64,000 nt of DNA, taken from contig NZ_CABFKH010000010.1 in assembly GCF_901764975.1 (NCBI RefSeq), positions 1 to 64,000 on the forward strand. Reading direction: 5' to 3'. The notes beneath the pieces are model-generated. The model was not told the origin of the DNA. It made no database searches and saw only the letters and a program-made list of their open reading frames with translations. The position numbers and the translations under genes are program-made. Positions 54,017-64,000 of the stretch are shown one piece after another (positions within the stretch are counted from its first letter, which is position 1; each line of letters begins with the position of its first letter). The stretch comes from Actinobacillus indolicus. Lineage in GTDB: Bacteria > Pseudomonadota > Gammaproteobacteria > Enterobacterales > Pasteurellaceae.

Positions 54017-55339
54017 TTATTGCCCTAAGCCTTTCAAATTGGCTTTCTTCAACACAGAGTCATACTGTAAAGACATAAGATGACTTTGAACCTGTGCGAT
54101 GAAATCCATAATAACAACCACAACGATCAATAATGAAGTACCGCCTAATTGGAAAGATACTTTCCATAATGACGTTATGATATAAGGAACCAAACAAACA
54201 AAGGTAATATATAACGCACCAATTAAGGTTAAACGTGTCATTACTTTATCGATATAACGAGATGTTTGCTCGCCTGGTCGATAACCTGGTACAAACGCAC
54301 CTGATTTTTTCAAATTATCCGCTGTATCACGAGGATTATATTGCATTCCTGTATAAAAGAATGCAAAGAAGATTACAGCCATTGTAAATAATACAATATA
54401 GAGTGGCTGACCTGGTTGTAGTAACTGTGATAAATCAAATAACCATTCAAAACCTTCACTTGTTCCGAACCATTGTGCAATGGTTGCTGGGAATAAAATA
54501 ATACTTGAAGCGAAGATTGCTGGGATTACACCAGCCATATTTACTTTTAATGGTAAATGAGATTGTCTTGCAGGTGCCATCATTCTTCCCTGCTGGCGAC
54601 TTGCATAGTTTACAACAATTCTTCTTTGTCCACGTTCCACGAAGACAACAAAATATGTTACAGCAAATGCAACTACAGCTATTAGTAATAACACTAATAA
54701 TGAAATCTCACCTTGGCGAGATTGTTCAATAGTTTGCCCGATTACTGATGGAAGATCAGCAACAATCCCTGCAAAAATAATTAACGAAATACCATTGCCA
54801 ATGCCACGTTCAGTGATTTGCTCACCTAACCACATCAGGAACATAGTACCTGTTACTAAACTAATTACAGAAGTTACATAGAACAGCATATTTGGATTAG
54901 GAACTAATCCAGCTAGCATATTCGGTAGGGCTAATGAAATACCAATAGACTGAATAAATGCTAATAACAACGTAGCATAACGCGTATATTTGCTAATTTT
55001 ACGACGCCCTGCTTCACCTTCTTTTTTCAACTCGGCAAGTGCTGGGTGTACTGCTGTCAATAATTGAATAATAATTGACGCTGAAATATAGGGCATAATC
55101 CCTAACGCAAATATAGAAGCTCTACTTAAAGCACCACCAGAGAACATATTGAACATATCAATGATGGTGCCTTGCTGTTGTCGTACTAGCTCGGATAATA
55201 CAGAAGCATCAATACCAGGAACAGGAATAAAAGAACCGATACGGAAAACGATTAAAGCACCTAAAACAAACAATAATCGTGATTTTAATTCACCAGTCCC
55301 TTTTTGGGTATTACCTTGATATCCTGGTTGTTTAGCCAT
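54017..55339 (-). CDS. secY: Protein translocase subunit SecY
   Basis: Channel subunit of the Sec translocon, 440 residues, ten hydrophobic segments. [20 protein letters not shown] opens the protein, the plug region [19 protein letters not shown] follows, and the cytoplasmic C5 loop holds [13 protein letters not shown]. In the spc operon between rplO and rpmJ. Confidence 0.98.
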   Translation of the reverse strand: MAKQPGYQGNTQKGTGELKSRLLFVLGALIVFRIGSFIPVPGIDASVLSELVRQQQGTIIDMFNMFSGGALSRASIFALGIMPYISASIIIQLLTAVHPALAELKKEGEAGRRKISKYTRYATLLLAFIQSIGISLALPNMLAGLVPNPNMLFYVTSVISLVTGTMFLMWLGEQITERGIGNGISLIIFAGIVADLPSVIGQTIEQSRQGEISLLVLLLIAVVAFAVTYFVVFVERGQRRIVVNYASRQQGRMMAPARQSHLPLKVNMAGVIPAIFASSIILFPATIAQWFGTSEGFEWLFDLSQLLQPGQPLYIVLFTMAVIFFAFFYTGMQYNPRDTADNLKKSGAFVPGYRPGEQTSRYIDKVMTRLTLIGALYITFVCLVPYIITSLWKVSFQLGGTSLLIVVVVIMDFIAQVQSHLMSLQYDSVLKKANLKGLGQ

Positions 55340-55342
55340 TTA

Positions 55343-55777
55343 TTATTCCTCGATAGAACCACCAGCAGCTTCGATAGCAGCTTTTGCACCTTTAGTTACG
55401 CCTAAGCCTTTAACCACTACTACTTTTTCAACTTTACCTGAAAGGATTACTTTTGCAGATAAAATATCTTTTGTGATTACGTTTGCTGCTTTTAACGCAT
55501 CTAAAGTAACAACATTACCATCTACTTTTGCTAAGTCACTTAAACGGATTTCAGCTACGTGTAATGCTTTAAGAGAAGTAAAACCAAATTTTGGTAAACG
55601 ACGGTATAAAGGCATTTGACCACCCTCGAAACCACGACGAACACCGCCGCCTGTACGAGATTTTTGACCTTTATGACCACGACCACCAGTTTTACCTAAA
55701 CCAGAACCAATACCGCGACCTAAACGTTTTGCACTGTGTTTAGCACCTTCAGCTGGAGAAAGAGAATTTAAACGCAT
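55343..55777 (-). CDS. rplO: Ribosomal protein L15
   Basis: 144 residues; typical glycine-rich N-terminus ([20 protein letters not shown]). Three bases before secY. Confidence 0.98.
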   Translation of the reverse strand: MRLNSLSPAEGAKHSAKRLGRGIGSGLGKTGGRGHKGQKSRTGGGVRRGFEGGQMPLYRRLPKFGFTSLKALHVAEIRLSDLAKVDGNVVTLDALKAANVITKDILSAKVILSGKVEKVVVVKGLGVTKGAKAAIEAAGGSIEE

Positions 55778-55781
55778 TCTA

Positions 55782-55961
55782 TTATTCCTCCACTTTAACC
55801 ATATATGAAACTTGATTGATCATACCGCGTACTGCTGGAGTATCTTCTAACTCTACGGTATGACGAATATGACGAAGACCTAAGCCTTTCAACGTTGCTT
55901 TATGCTTCGGTAAACGAGCGATAGAGCTACGAGTTTGAGTTACTTTAATAGTTTTAGCCAT
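55782..55961 (-). CDS. rpmD: Ribosomal protein L30
   Basis: 59 residues from ATG 55961 ([20 protein letters not shown]); a TTG two codons upstream is less likely. Between rpsE and rplO. Confidence 0.97.
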
Positions 55962-55967
55962 ATTCAA

Positions 55968-56836
<869 letters not shown>

Positions 56837-56850
56837 AGTGTTACCTTACT

Positions 56851-57384
56851 TTACTTTTTCTTCGCTTCTTTAGTACGTACAACTTCATCAGCGTAACGTA
56901 CACCTTTACCTTTATAAGGCTCTGGTTTGCGGTATGCACGAATATCAGCTGCCACTTGACCGATTAACTGTTTGTCCGCAGACTTAAGAATAATCTCAGT
57001 TTGTGATGGACATTCACCAGTTACACCTTTTGGCAACTCATGTTCAACCGGGTGTGAGAAACCTAAACTTAATGCAACAGTGTTGCCTTTCATTTGAGCT
57101 CTGTAACCAACACCCACTAATTGCAATTTCTTAGTAAAGCCTTCAGTAACACCGATAACCATTGCGTTAACGAGGGCACGAGCTGTACCTGCTTGCGCAT
57201 CTGCATTAACGATACCCGCTTTTGGAGCGAATGTTAAAGTATCAGCTTCGTATTTTACTTCAACTGCATTGTGAATTTCGCGAGATAACTCGCCATTTTT
57301 ACCTTTTACTGTTAATAGCTGACCATTCAAAGTAACTTGAACGCCGGCAGGAACAGCGACAGGTGCTTTTGCAACACGAGACAT
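56851..57384 (-). CDS. rplF: Ribosomal protein L6
   Basis: 177 residues, two duplicated L6 domains; signature near the C-terminus [18 protein letters not shown]. Confidence 0.98.
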   Translation of the reverse strand: MSRVAKAPVAVPAGVQVTLNGQLLTVKGKNGELSREIHNAVEVKYEADTLTFAPKAGIVNADAQAGTARALVNAMVIGVTEGFTKKLQLVGVGYRAQMKGNTVALSLGFSHPVEHELPKGVTGECPSQTEIILKSADKQLIGQVAADIRAYRKPEPYKGKGVRYADEVVRTKEAKKK

Positions 57385-57400
57385 TTTTCCTACCTCACTA

Positions 57401-57793
57401 TTATGCTACGTAACAGATAATTTCACCGCCGAGGCCCGCTTGACGCGCTGCACGGTCGGTCATTACACCTTTAGATGTAGAAACAACTGCGATACCTAAA
57501 CCACCCATTACTTTTGGTAATTCGTCTTTACGTTTATAAATACGAAGACCTGGACGGCTTACGCGTTGGATACTTTCTACAACTGGTTTGTTTTGGAAAT
57601 ATTTTAAAGTGATTTCCAACTCAGGTTTTGAACCTTCAACAACTTTGAAGCTCTCAACATAACCTTCTTCAGCTAAAACGCTTGCAATAGCAACTTTTAA
57701 CTTAGATGAAGGCATACTGATTGCAACTTTATTCGCAGCTTGACCGTTACGAATACGGGTCAGCATATCTGCGATTGGATCTTGCATGCTCAT
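57401..57793 (-). CDS. rpsH: Ribosomal protein S8
   Basis: 130 residues ([31 protein letters not shown] end). S8 is the translational repressor of the spc operon in E. coli; its target would lie near the rplE start. Confidence 0.98.
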   Translation of the reverse strand: MSMQDPIADMLTRIRNGQAANKVAISMPSSKLKVAIASVLAEEGYVESFKVVEGSKPELEITLKYFQNKPVVESIQRVSRPGLRIYKRKDELPKVMGGLGIAVVSTSKGVMTDRAARQAGLGGEIICYVA

Positions 57794-57829
57794 GTATTTA
57801 CTCCCATGATTCCAAATTAAAAGAGGTTA

Positions 57830-58135
57830 TTACCAGCTTGCTTTCTTAAGGCCTGGAATTTCACCGCGCATTGCAGCTTCACGTACCTTAATACGGCTTA
57901 AACCAAACTTACGAAGTACACCGTGTGGACGACCAGTTTGGCGGCAACGGTTACGCTGACGGATTGGACTAGAATCGCGTGGAAGTGTTTGTAATTTTAA
58001 CACTGCATCCCAACGTTCTTCGTCTGAAGAATTTACATCAGAAATAATTCTCTTTAACTCTTCACGTTTAGCGTAGAATTTATCAGCTAATTTCGCACGT
58101 TTTACGTCACGTGCAATCATTGATTGTTTTGCCAC
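57830..58135 (-). CDS. rpsN: Ribosomal protein S14
   Basis: 101 residues, the long zinc-free form: the C-terminal half has [20 protein letters not shown] with only one Cys instead of the CxxC pairs. Confidence 0.98.
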   Translation of the reverse strand: MAKQSMIARDVKRAKLADKFYAKREELKRIISDVNSSDEERWDAVLKLQTLPRDSSPIRQRNRCRQTGRPHGVLRKFGLSRIKVREAAMRGEIPGLKKASW

Positions 58136-58146
58136 GATAACCTACC

Positions 58147-59015
<869 letters not shown>

Positions 59016-59027
59016 TACATTCTCTCC

Positions 59028-59411
<384 letters not shown>

Positions 59412-59419
59412 TTAAAATA

Positions 59420-59464
59420 AAAAACACCCTTTCGGGACGAACCTGTCTGCCCAATGCAAACAGG
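59420..59464 (-). promoter_or_regulatory. Structured leader upstream of rplN
   Basis: On the minus strand: CCTGTTTGC-ATTGG-GCAGACAGG (9-bp stem, one wobble, 59442-59464), then CCCGAAAGGG and TGTTTTTT just before rplN. It could terminate pdxY transcripts or attenuate the spc operon. Confidence 0.5.
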
Positions 59465-59534
59465 ATGCGGATTATATCGCAATTAACTTTCCAAGATCAA
59501 CTGAATTTTGAGCAATTCATTTAGAACTTTTCCG

Positions 59535-60398
59535 TTAAGCAATTTTGACTGCTTTATACTGGCTTTGTGGCTCAACAATCAATGTGCGGGCTTTAATAAT
59601 TTGTAACTCATATTTTCCGCTTTGTTGAGTTACGCTCATTACATCGTTCACCGCATTTGCAGTATGTTCAAAAGCCTCTAAATCTGACTTACCATTGAGT
59701 AAATTTGCTAAGAAAAGACCGCTTGTTAAATCACCTACGCCCACAGGATCTTTTGCGACAAATTCATGAAGTGGGCGACTAATATGCCAAATGCCGTCTT
59801 GGTTTGCTAACACCATTTCAAATTGAGAAGGATCTTGCCCAACTTTGCTTAAGTGTTTTACCAATACACGCTTAACGCCTTTACTGCGAATAAACTTAAT
59901 GGCTTCAAGAGCCTGTTCAAAATTCTCTACTGCCAAGCCAGTAAGTTCTCGCAACTCCACCAAATTCGGCGCGATAATATCTGCTTTCGCCATGGCTTCA
60001 TCACGTAAAAATTCTGCTACCCCAGGTGCAACAATACACCCTTTATCTGGATGCCCCATGACAGGATCACAAAAGTAAATGGCATTTGGGTTTACAGATT
60101 TCACACGCTCAACACAAGCCAAAATTTCCGCACCTTGCTCCGCAGCCCCGATGTACCCAGAAAGCACCGCATCGCATTCATGTAATGCCTCAATTTCCGC
60201 AATGCCTTGAGTAATCTCACCAATTTGCTCTTTAGGCACGACCATCCCTTTCCATTTACCATACTGTGTATGATTCGAAAATTGCACCGTATTTAACGCC
60301 CAAACATCAATGCCTAATAATTGCATTGGGAACGTCGCCGCTTTGTTACCTGCATAACCATAAACAACATGAGATTGAATGGATAGTACATTTTTCAT
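59535..60398 (-). CDS. pdxY: Pyridoxal kinase PdxY
   Basis: Ribokinase-like kinase salvaging vitamin B6, 287 residues from ATG 60398 (AAAAGGAG upstream), the PdxY length. [21 protein letters not shown]-terminus, [20 protein letters not shown] about 127-146, and catalytic Asp region [20 protein letters not shown] with the GxGD motif. Single gene between the spc operon and tRNA-Thr. Confidence 0.94.
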   Translation of the reverse strand: MKNVLSIQSHVVYGYAGNKAATFPMQLLGIDVWALNTVQFSNHTQYGKWKGMVVPKEQIGEITQGIAEIEALHECDAVLSGYIGAAEQGAEILACVERVKSVNPNAIYFCDPVMGHPDKGCIVAPGVAEFLRDEAMAKADIIAPNLVELRELTGLAVENFEQALEAIKFIRSKGVKRVLVKHLSKVGQDPSQFEMVLANQDGIWHISRPLHEFVAKDPVGVGDLTSGLFLANLLNGKSDLEAFEHTANAVNDVMSVTQQSGKYELQIIKARTLIVEPQSQYKAVKIA

Positions 60399-60507
60399 TA
60401 AATCAAACTCCTTTTCAGGTAAAATTTTACGTTGTGAATTAAAAAATAGTTGCAAGAAGAGAGAAAATCGCTAAAATGCGCACGCTTTTCAAGACATCTT
60501 GTCCTAT

Positions 60508-60583
<76 letters not shown>

Positions 60584-60647
60584 TTTTTCCTCTATTTTAT
60601 CACTTAGATTGAATTACTTACTTTTGCCTTTATTTTTAACAAAAAGA

Positions 60648-60691
60648 AAGCGGTAAGAGTATTGCAAAATTTTGCCTTCATCTTACCGCTT
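60648..60691. terminator. Uptake-signal pair after accA
   Basis: AAGCGGTAAGA and its complement TCTTACCGCTT around a 22-base loop, between tRNA-Thr and the accA stop. Confidence 0.65.
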
Positions 60692-60704
60692 GTACAATCA
60701 AAAC

Positions 60705-61658
60705 TTAAACGTAGCCGTAGTTCATTAAACGTTGATAACGACGATCTGTTAATGATTCCGCATCAAGTGGATCTAAGTCCTCCAAATCTTCAATGAGACG
60801 TTTTTTCAAGTTTGCTGCCATTTCATCAAAGTTACGATGCGCACCACCTAATGGTTCTGGTACGATATTATCAATTAGCTCAAGTTCTTTTAGGCGAGGT
60901 GCGGTTAAGCCCATCACTTCCGCAGCTGTTGAGGCTTTTTCAGCGCTTTTCCATAAGATAGAAGCACAGCCTTCAGGAGAAATCACCGAATAGGTGCTGT
61001 ATTGCAACATATTCACTTTATCGCCCACGCCAATCGCTAACGCACCGCCTGAACCACCTTCGCCGATAACCGTACAGATAACTGGCACTTTTAAGGTGGA
61101 CATCTCACGCAAGTTGCGTGCAATCGCTTCAGATTGTCCACGCTCTTCTGCACCAATGCCTGGGTATGCCCCTGGTGTGTCAATAAAGGTGATGATCGGC
61201 ATATTGAAACGTTCTGCCATCTGCATTAAGCGAAGGGCTTTACGATAGCCTTCTGGTGCTGGCATACCGAAATTGCGTTTCACTTTTTCTTTCACGGTAC
61301 GCCCTTTTTGATGCCCAATTACCATCACTGGACGACCATCTAAACGTGCAATACCGCCAACAATCGCTTTATCATCCGCAAAAGCACGGTCGCCAGCAAG
61401 TTCATCAAATTCAGTAAAAATACGCTCAATATAATCTAAGGTATAAGGGCGACTTGGGTGACGAGCCATACGAGAAATTTGCCACGCATCTAAATCTGCG
61501 AATGTTTTCTTCGTTAATTCTTCACTCTTTTTCTGTAAGCGTGCAATTTCATCATCGAGGCTGATCTTGTTGTCATTACCTACTGCAGAACGCAATGCTT
61601 CAATTTTTGCTTCAAGTTCAGCAATCGGCAATTCAAAATCTAAGTATTCTGTTGTCAT
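60705..61658 (-). CDS. accA: Acetyl-CoA carboxylase carboxyltransferase subunit alpha
   Basis: 317 residues, full length. Makes malonyl-CoA with AccD. Coiled N-terminal segment ([18 protein letters not shown]), carboxyltransferase crotonase fold with [20 protein letters not shown] about 158-177 and [20 protein letters not shown] about 202-221. Confidence 0.97.
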   Translation of the reverse strand: MTTEYLDFELPIAELEAKIEALRSAVGNDNKISLDDEIARLQKKSEELTKKTFADLDAWQISRMARHPSRPYTLDYIERIFTEFDELAGDRAFADDKAIVGGIARLDGRPVMVIGHQKGRTVKEKVKRNFGMPAPEGYRKALRLMQMAERFNMPIITFIDTPGAYPGIGAEERGQSEAIARNLREMSTLKVPVICTVIGEGGSGGALAIGVGDKVNMLQYSTYSVISPEGCASILWKSAEKASTAAEVMGLTAPRLKELELIDNIVPEPLGGAHRNFDEMAANLKKRLIEDLEDLDPLDAESLTDRRYQRLMNYGYV

Positions 61659-61719
61659 AATTTTTTCCTATCTGTTTCGGCGGAAATAAAAATCGCTGTA
61701 TTCTATCAGCGAATGCGAC

Positions 61720-61728
61720 ACAAGCGGT
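61720..61728 (+). repeat. Uptake signal sequence
   Basis: ACAAGCGGT followed by AAGATTTCC; a further complementary copy (GACCGCTTGT) lies about 40 bases on, between accA and ftsP. Confidence 0.75.
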
Positions 61729-61779
61729 AAGATTTCCACATTTTTTTGCAAATTTTCTCGCTGATCCGACCGCTTGTGA

Positions 61780-63189
61780 CTATTCGCTGACGGTAAATTG
61801 CCCCATACAGCCCCGATCTTTTAGCATGAAATCCGACACACCAAAAGTAAAAGGCAACTGAGCGGAAGCTGTATGTTCAAATTTGACTAAAAGTGTCACT
61901 TCTTCGTTTGGCTCAATCCAGACCGTATCTCGCCAAGCTAATTGTTTATGCGCAACAGCCTGTCGATTACGCGTTTCGACAATAAATTTTGCGCCTTGCA
62001 GGGTAAATCCTGTGGCTTCTGTACTGGTTAAATACCAACGCTCTACACTGCCTTTTTTGACATCAAAATCAATGCGTTTTGGATCAAAACGTTGCTGGTT
62101 AATTAAACGATCCAATGGACGTAAATTGATTTTGCGTTCCTGAGCAATGCTCAATTTAAAATCATCGACATTAAATTCAGGTAATTTCGGTGAAATATTA
62201 AGTGCGGACGGTAATCCTTCCGGGCGAAGCTCCAATACGACATTATCCACTAGCTCATCGTTGTCTTTAAAAAACTGAGTCACATCGTAGAAGAAATTTC
62301 GTTTTTCTCCGCTAATTAAAGAAACCGTTTCACCTTCATTTAAGTCCACTAAAACTTCAATTCGTTCCGACGGCGCAAGGGGAATATGTTCCATTTCAAC
62401 CATATCGGCTAGAAAACCCATTCCCGTTGCAATCAAATATAACGGCTTACCATTATCTAAACGTAAATCGTAGTGACGAGATAAAGATGCATTGACGATA
62501 CGTAAACGCACCCAGCCTCTCGGTACATTCATATAAGGTGATTCAACCCCATTGACAAATAAGCGTTTTCCAAAGAATTGGTTCGCTTGAGTATCAATCA
62601 CTTGCACGCCATCTTTATTAATCAACTGATCTTGCAAGATTAAGGGAATATCATTTACGCCATATTTATTTGGCAATGATGCTTTTCGGCTTTCGTTATC
62701 TTCAATAATCCATAAACCAGCCAAGCCACGATAAACTTGGAACGCCGAATTCAACATCGTATCGGCATAATACCATGCAGTACAAGCGGGTTGATTGACC
62801 GATAAAATTGGCGACCAACTGCTATTTTTCTCCATTTTACGATGAATAGAGCCGATCATTTCGGTGGTTGCTTGTAAACCTTGAATGTTGATAGACAACG
62901 CTTGGGGAAGATTATTAGTATAGGTGAGTTTAACAAAATCGCCTGACTTCACTCGCACCGTTGGGGCAAGATAGCGCCCATTTACGCCCCAAACATCAAC
63001 CAATTTACCTTTATCAAACTGAGTCTGTGCGGTTCTAAAATCTAATCTTACAGGGCGACCACGTCCTACTTCGATAATAGGCGGAATCGTTAAGGCAATA
63101 CGATTTTTTGCCCACAAGGGTGTCGGAGCTAAAGAGATAGCACCGACAAAAGCGGAACGTTGTAAAAATTGACGGCGAGAAAGTTTCAT
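61780..63189 (-). CDS. ftsP: Cell division protein FtsP (SufI), multicopper-oxidase fold
   Basis: 469-residue periplasmic protein that stabilises the divisome under stress. Tat signal [19 protein letters not shown] at the N-terminus. Three cupredoxin domains follow, but the copper-binding His clusters of active oxidases are not evident, as in SufI. It starts one base after the plsC stop, so the two are co-transcribed. Confidence 0.9.
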   Translation of the reverse strand: MKLSRRQFLQRSAFVGAISLAPTPLWAKNRIALTIPPIIEVGRGRPVRLDFRTAQTQFDKGKLVDVWGVNGRYLAPTVRVKSGDFVKLTYTNNLPQALSINIQGLQATTEMIGSIHRKMEKNSSWSPILSVNQPACTAWYYADTMLNSAFQVYRGLAGLWIIEDNESRKASLPNKYGVNDIPLILQDQLINKDGVQVIDTQANQFFGKRLFVNGVESPYMNVPRGWVRLRIVNASLSRHYDLRLDNGKPLYLIATGMGFLADMVEMEHIPLAPSERIEVLVDLNEGETVSLISGEKRNFFYDVTQFFKDNDELVDNVVLELRPEGLPSALNISPKLPEFNVDDFKLSIAQERKINLRPLDRLINQQRFDPKRIDFDVKKGSVERWYLTSTEATGFTLQGAKFIVETRNRQAVAHKQLAWRDTVWIEPNEEVTLLVKFEHTASAQLPFTFGVSDFMLKDRGCMGQFTVSE

Positions 63190-63190
63190 A

Positions 63191-63913
63191 TTATTTACGT
63201 TCTAATTGAGCCACTTCTTGATCTAACTGTTCAATTTTAGCTTGCATAATTTGGTGACATTTTTCGATCAGTTCTTTGATATTATCACGATCATAGCCTG
63301 AGGTATCAATCGGTTCTAATTGTTCACAAATCACTACACCATTATCCTTACGATTTAAGTCAATCTTATTATGGGTCGTTGAACAAACAATAGGTACAAT
63401 CGGCACACCAGCTGCAATCGCCGTATGAAATGCCCCTGTTTTGAAAGGTAGCAATCCACGCCCACGACTACGTGTTCCTTCTGGGAACATCCATACCGAG
63501 ATCTGTTTGTCACGAATAATCTCACCGACCTTATTCATCGTATTAATAGCACTACTACGTTTTTCACGGTGAATAAAAATATTCCCTGTTGCCCAATAAA
63601 CTAAGCCAAAAAAAGGAATCCAAATCAAGCTACGTTTACCAATGCTCACGGTTCTCGGCGGAACCATTGAAGCGATCGTTACCATATCGTAGTTATTTTG
63701 GTGGTTTCCGATATAAATAGCGGGTTGATTGAACGTGGCTTTATTACGCGTAATTAATTTAACGCCAACCCACTTATGCAGTGAACCAAACATATTTGCC
63801 ACCACACTAACACTATCAGGATGGCGTAATCGCACTAACGCATAAAGCGAGCCAACAATACTGATTAACATTGCAAGAACAGTCACCACAACAATGCGAA
63901 ATAGTTTTAACAT
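63191..63913 (-). CDS. plsC: 1-acyl-sn-glycerol-3-phosphate acyltransferase
   Basis: Makes phosphatidic acid from lysophosphatidate at the inner membrane. 240 residues with N-terminal hydrophobic segment, catalytic HX4D in [10 protein letters not shown] (about 70-79), and substrate motif FPEGTRSRG about 143-151. Upstream gene of plsC-ftsP. The last 87 bases of the window upstream of it show no further gene. Confidence 0.95.
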   Translation of the reverse strand: MLKLFRIVVVTVLAMLISIVGSLYALVRLRHPDSVSVVANMFGSLHKWVGVKLITRNKATFNQPAIYIGNHQNNYDMVTIASMVPPRTVSIGKRSLIWIPFFGLVYWATGNIFIHREKRSSAINTMNKVGEIIRDKQISVWMFPEGTRSRGRGLLPFKTGAFHTAIAAGVPIVPIVCSTTHNKIDLNRKDNGVVICEQLEPIDTSGYDRDNIKELIEKCHQIMQAKIEQLDQEVAQLERK

Positions 63914-64000
63914 AGTAAAAAACCTTTAAAAAGAAATATTATAGAAAGTATAGCCGAGATGTCCCTATTTGCCAAAAAGATAAGCGTAAGCTATTGCTAA

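Overview
The window is a chromosomal segment of a Pasteurellaceae bacterium. Evidence: many copies of the uptake signal core ACAAGCGGT, often as inverted pairs forming terminators, and a conserved housekeeping set (asnA/asnC, udp, miaA-hfq-hflX, comM, mltG-tmk-holB, surE-nlpD, rpsP-rimM-trmD-rplS, spc and alpha ribosomal operons). This core is the Actinobacillus/Mannheimia/ducreyi-type signal rather than the influenzae-type AAGTGCGGT, so I infer that subclade; the species cannot be fixed by reading.

Layout. 1-1.4 kb: arsenic operon arsR-arsC-ACR3 (ACR3 runs off the left edge) with three similar ArsR operator candidates. 1.5-5.8 kb: flavin oxidoreductase, small lipoprotein, asnA/asnC, udp. 5.8-14.5 kb: a type I restriction-modification island (hsdR, hsdM, rhuM, hsdS) followed by a tyrosine recombinase and a second, promoterless hsdS in opposite orientation. 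Inverted repeats inside the two hsdS copies make this a probable DNA-inversion specificity switch. 14.6-18.5 kb: hflX, hfq, miaA and a ubiquinone hydroxylase. 18.6-21.7 kb: two toxin-antitoxin pairs and comM, each preceded by a nearly identical CRP/CRP-S-like box, suggesting joint control by the competence regulators CRP and Sxy. 21.7-25.0 kb: holB, tmk, mltG, with a REP-type transposase between tmk and holB. 25.1-25.3 kb: two tRNA-Lys genes.

25,390-35,286 is a 9.9-kb transposon with 25-bp terminal inverted repeats and an 8-bp target duplication. It carries two divergent IS1595-type transposases, two small coiled-coil accessory proteins, and a LlaJI/McrBC-like restriction-modification operon (controller, cytosine methyltransferase, small second methyltransferase-like protein, McrB-type motor, LlaJI-type nuclease). 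It also holds a candidate small RNA and an unknown ORF. It landed in the loop of an uptake-signal terminator upstream of tpiA.

35.3-64 kb is ordinary core genome: tpiA, truD-surE-yqaA and two tandem related LysM lipoproteins (the second nlpD), tag, a phosphopantetheinyl transferase, psiE, nudF, yedEF, a shikimate dehydrogenase-like gene, the rpsP operon, a phosphohexomutase, azoR, rplQ back through rplN (alpha and spc operons), pdxY, tRNA-Thr, accA, ftsP and plsC. The spc operon here is directly preceded by pdxY, not by the S10 operon. The accessory theme is defence and DNA traffic: two restriction systems, one probably phase-variable and one on a transposon, beside a competence-linked toxin-antitoxin cluster.
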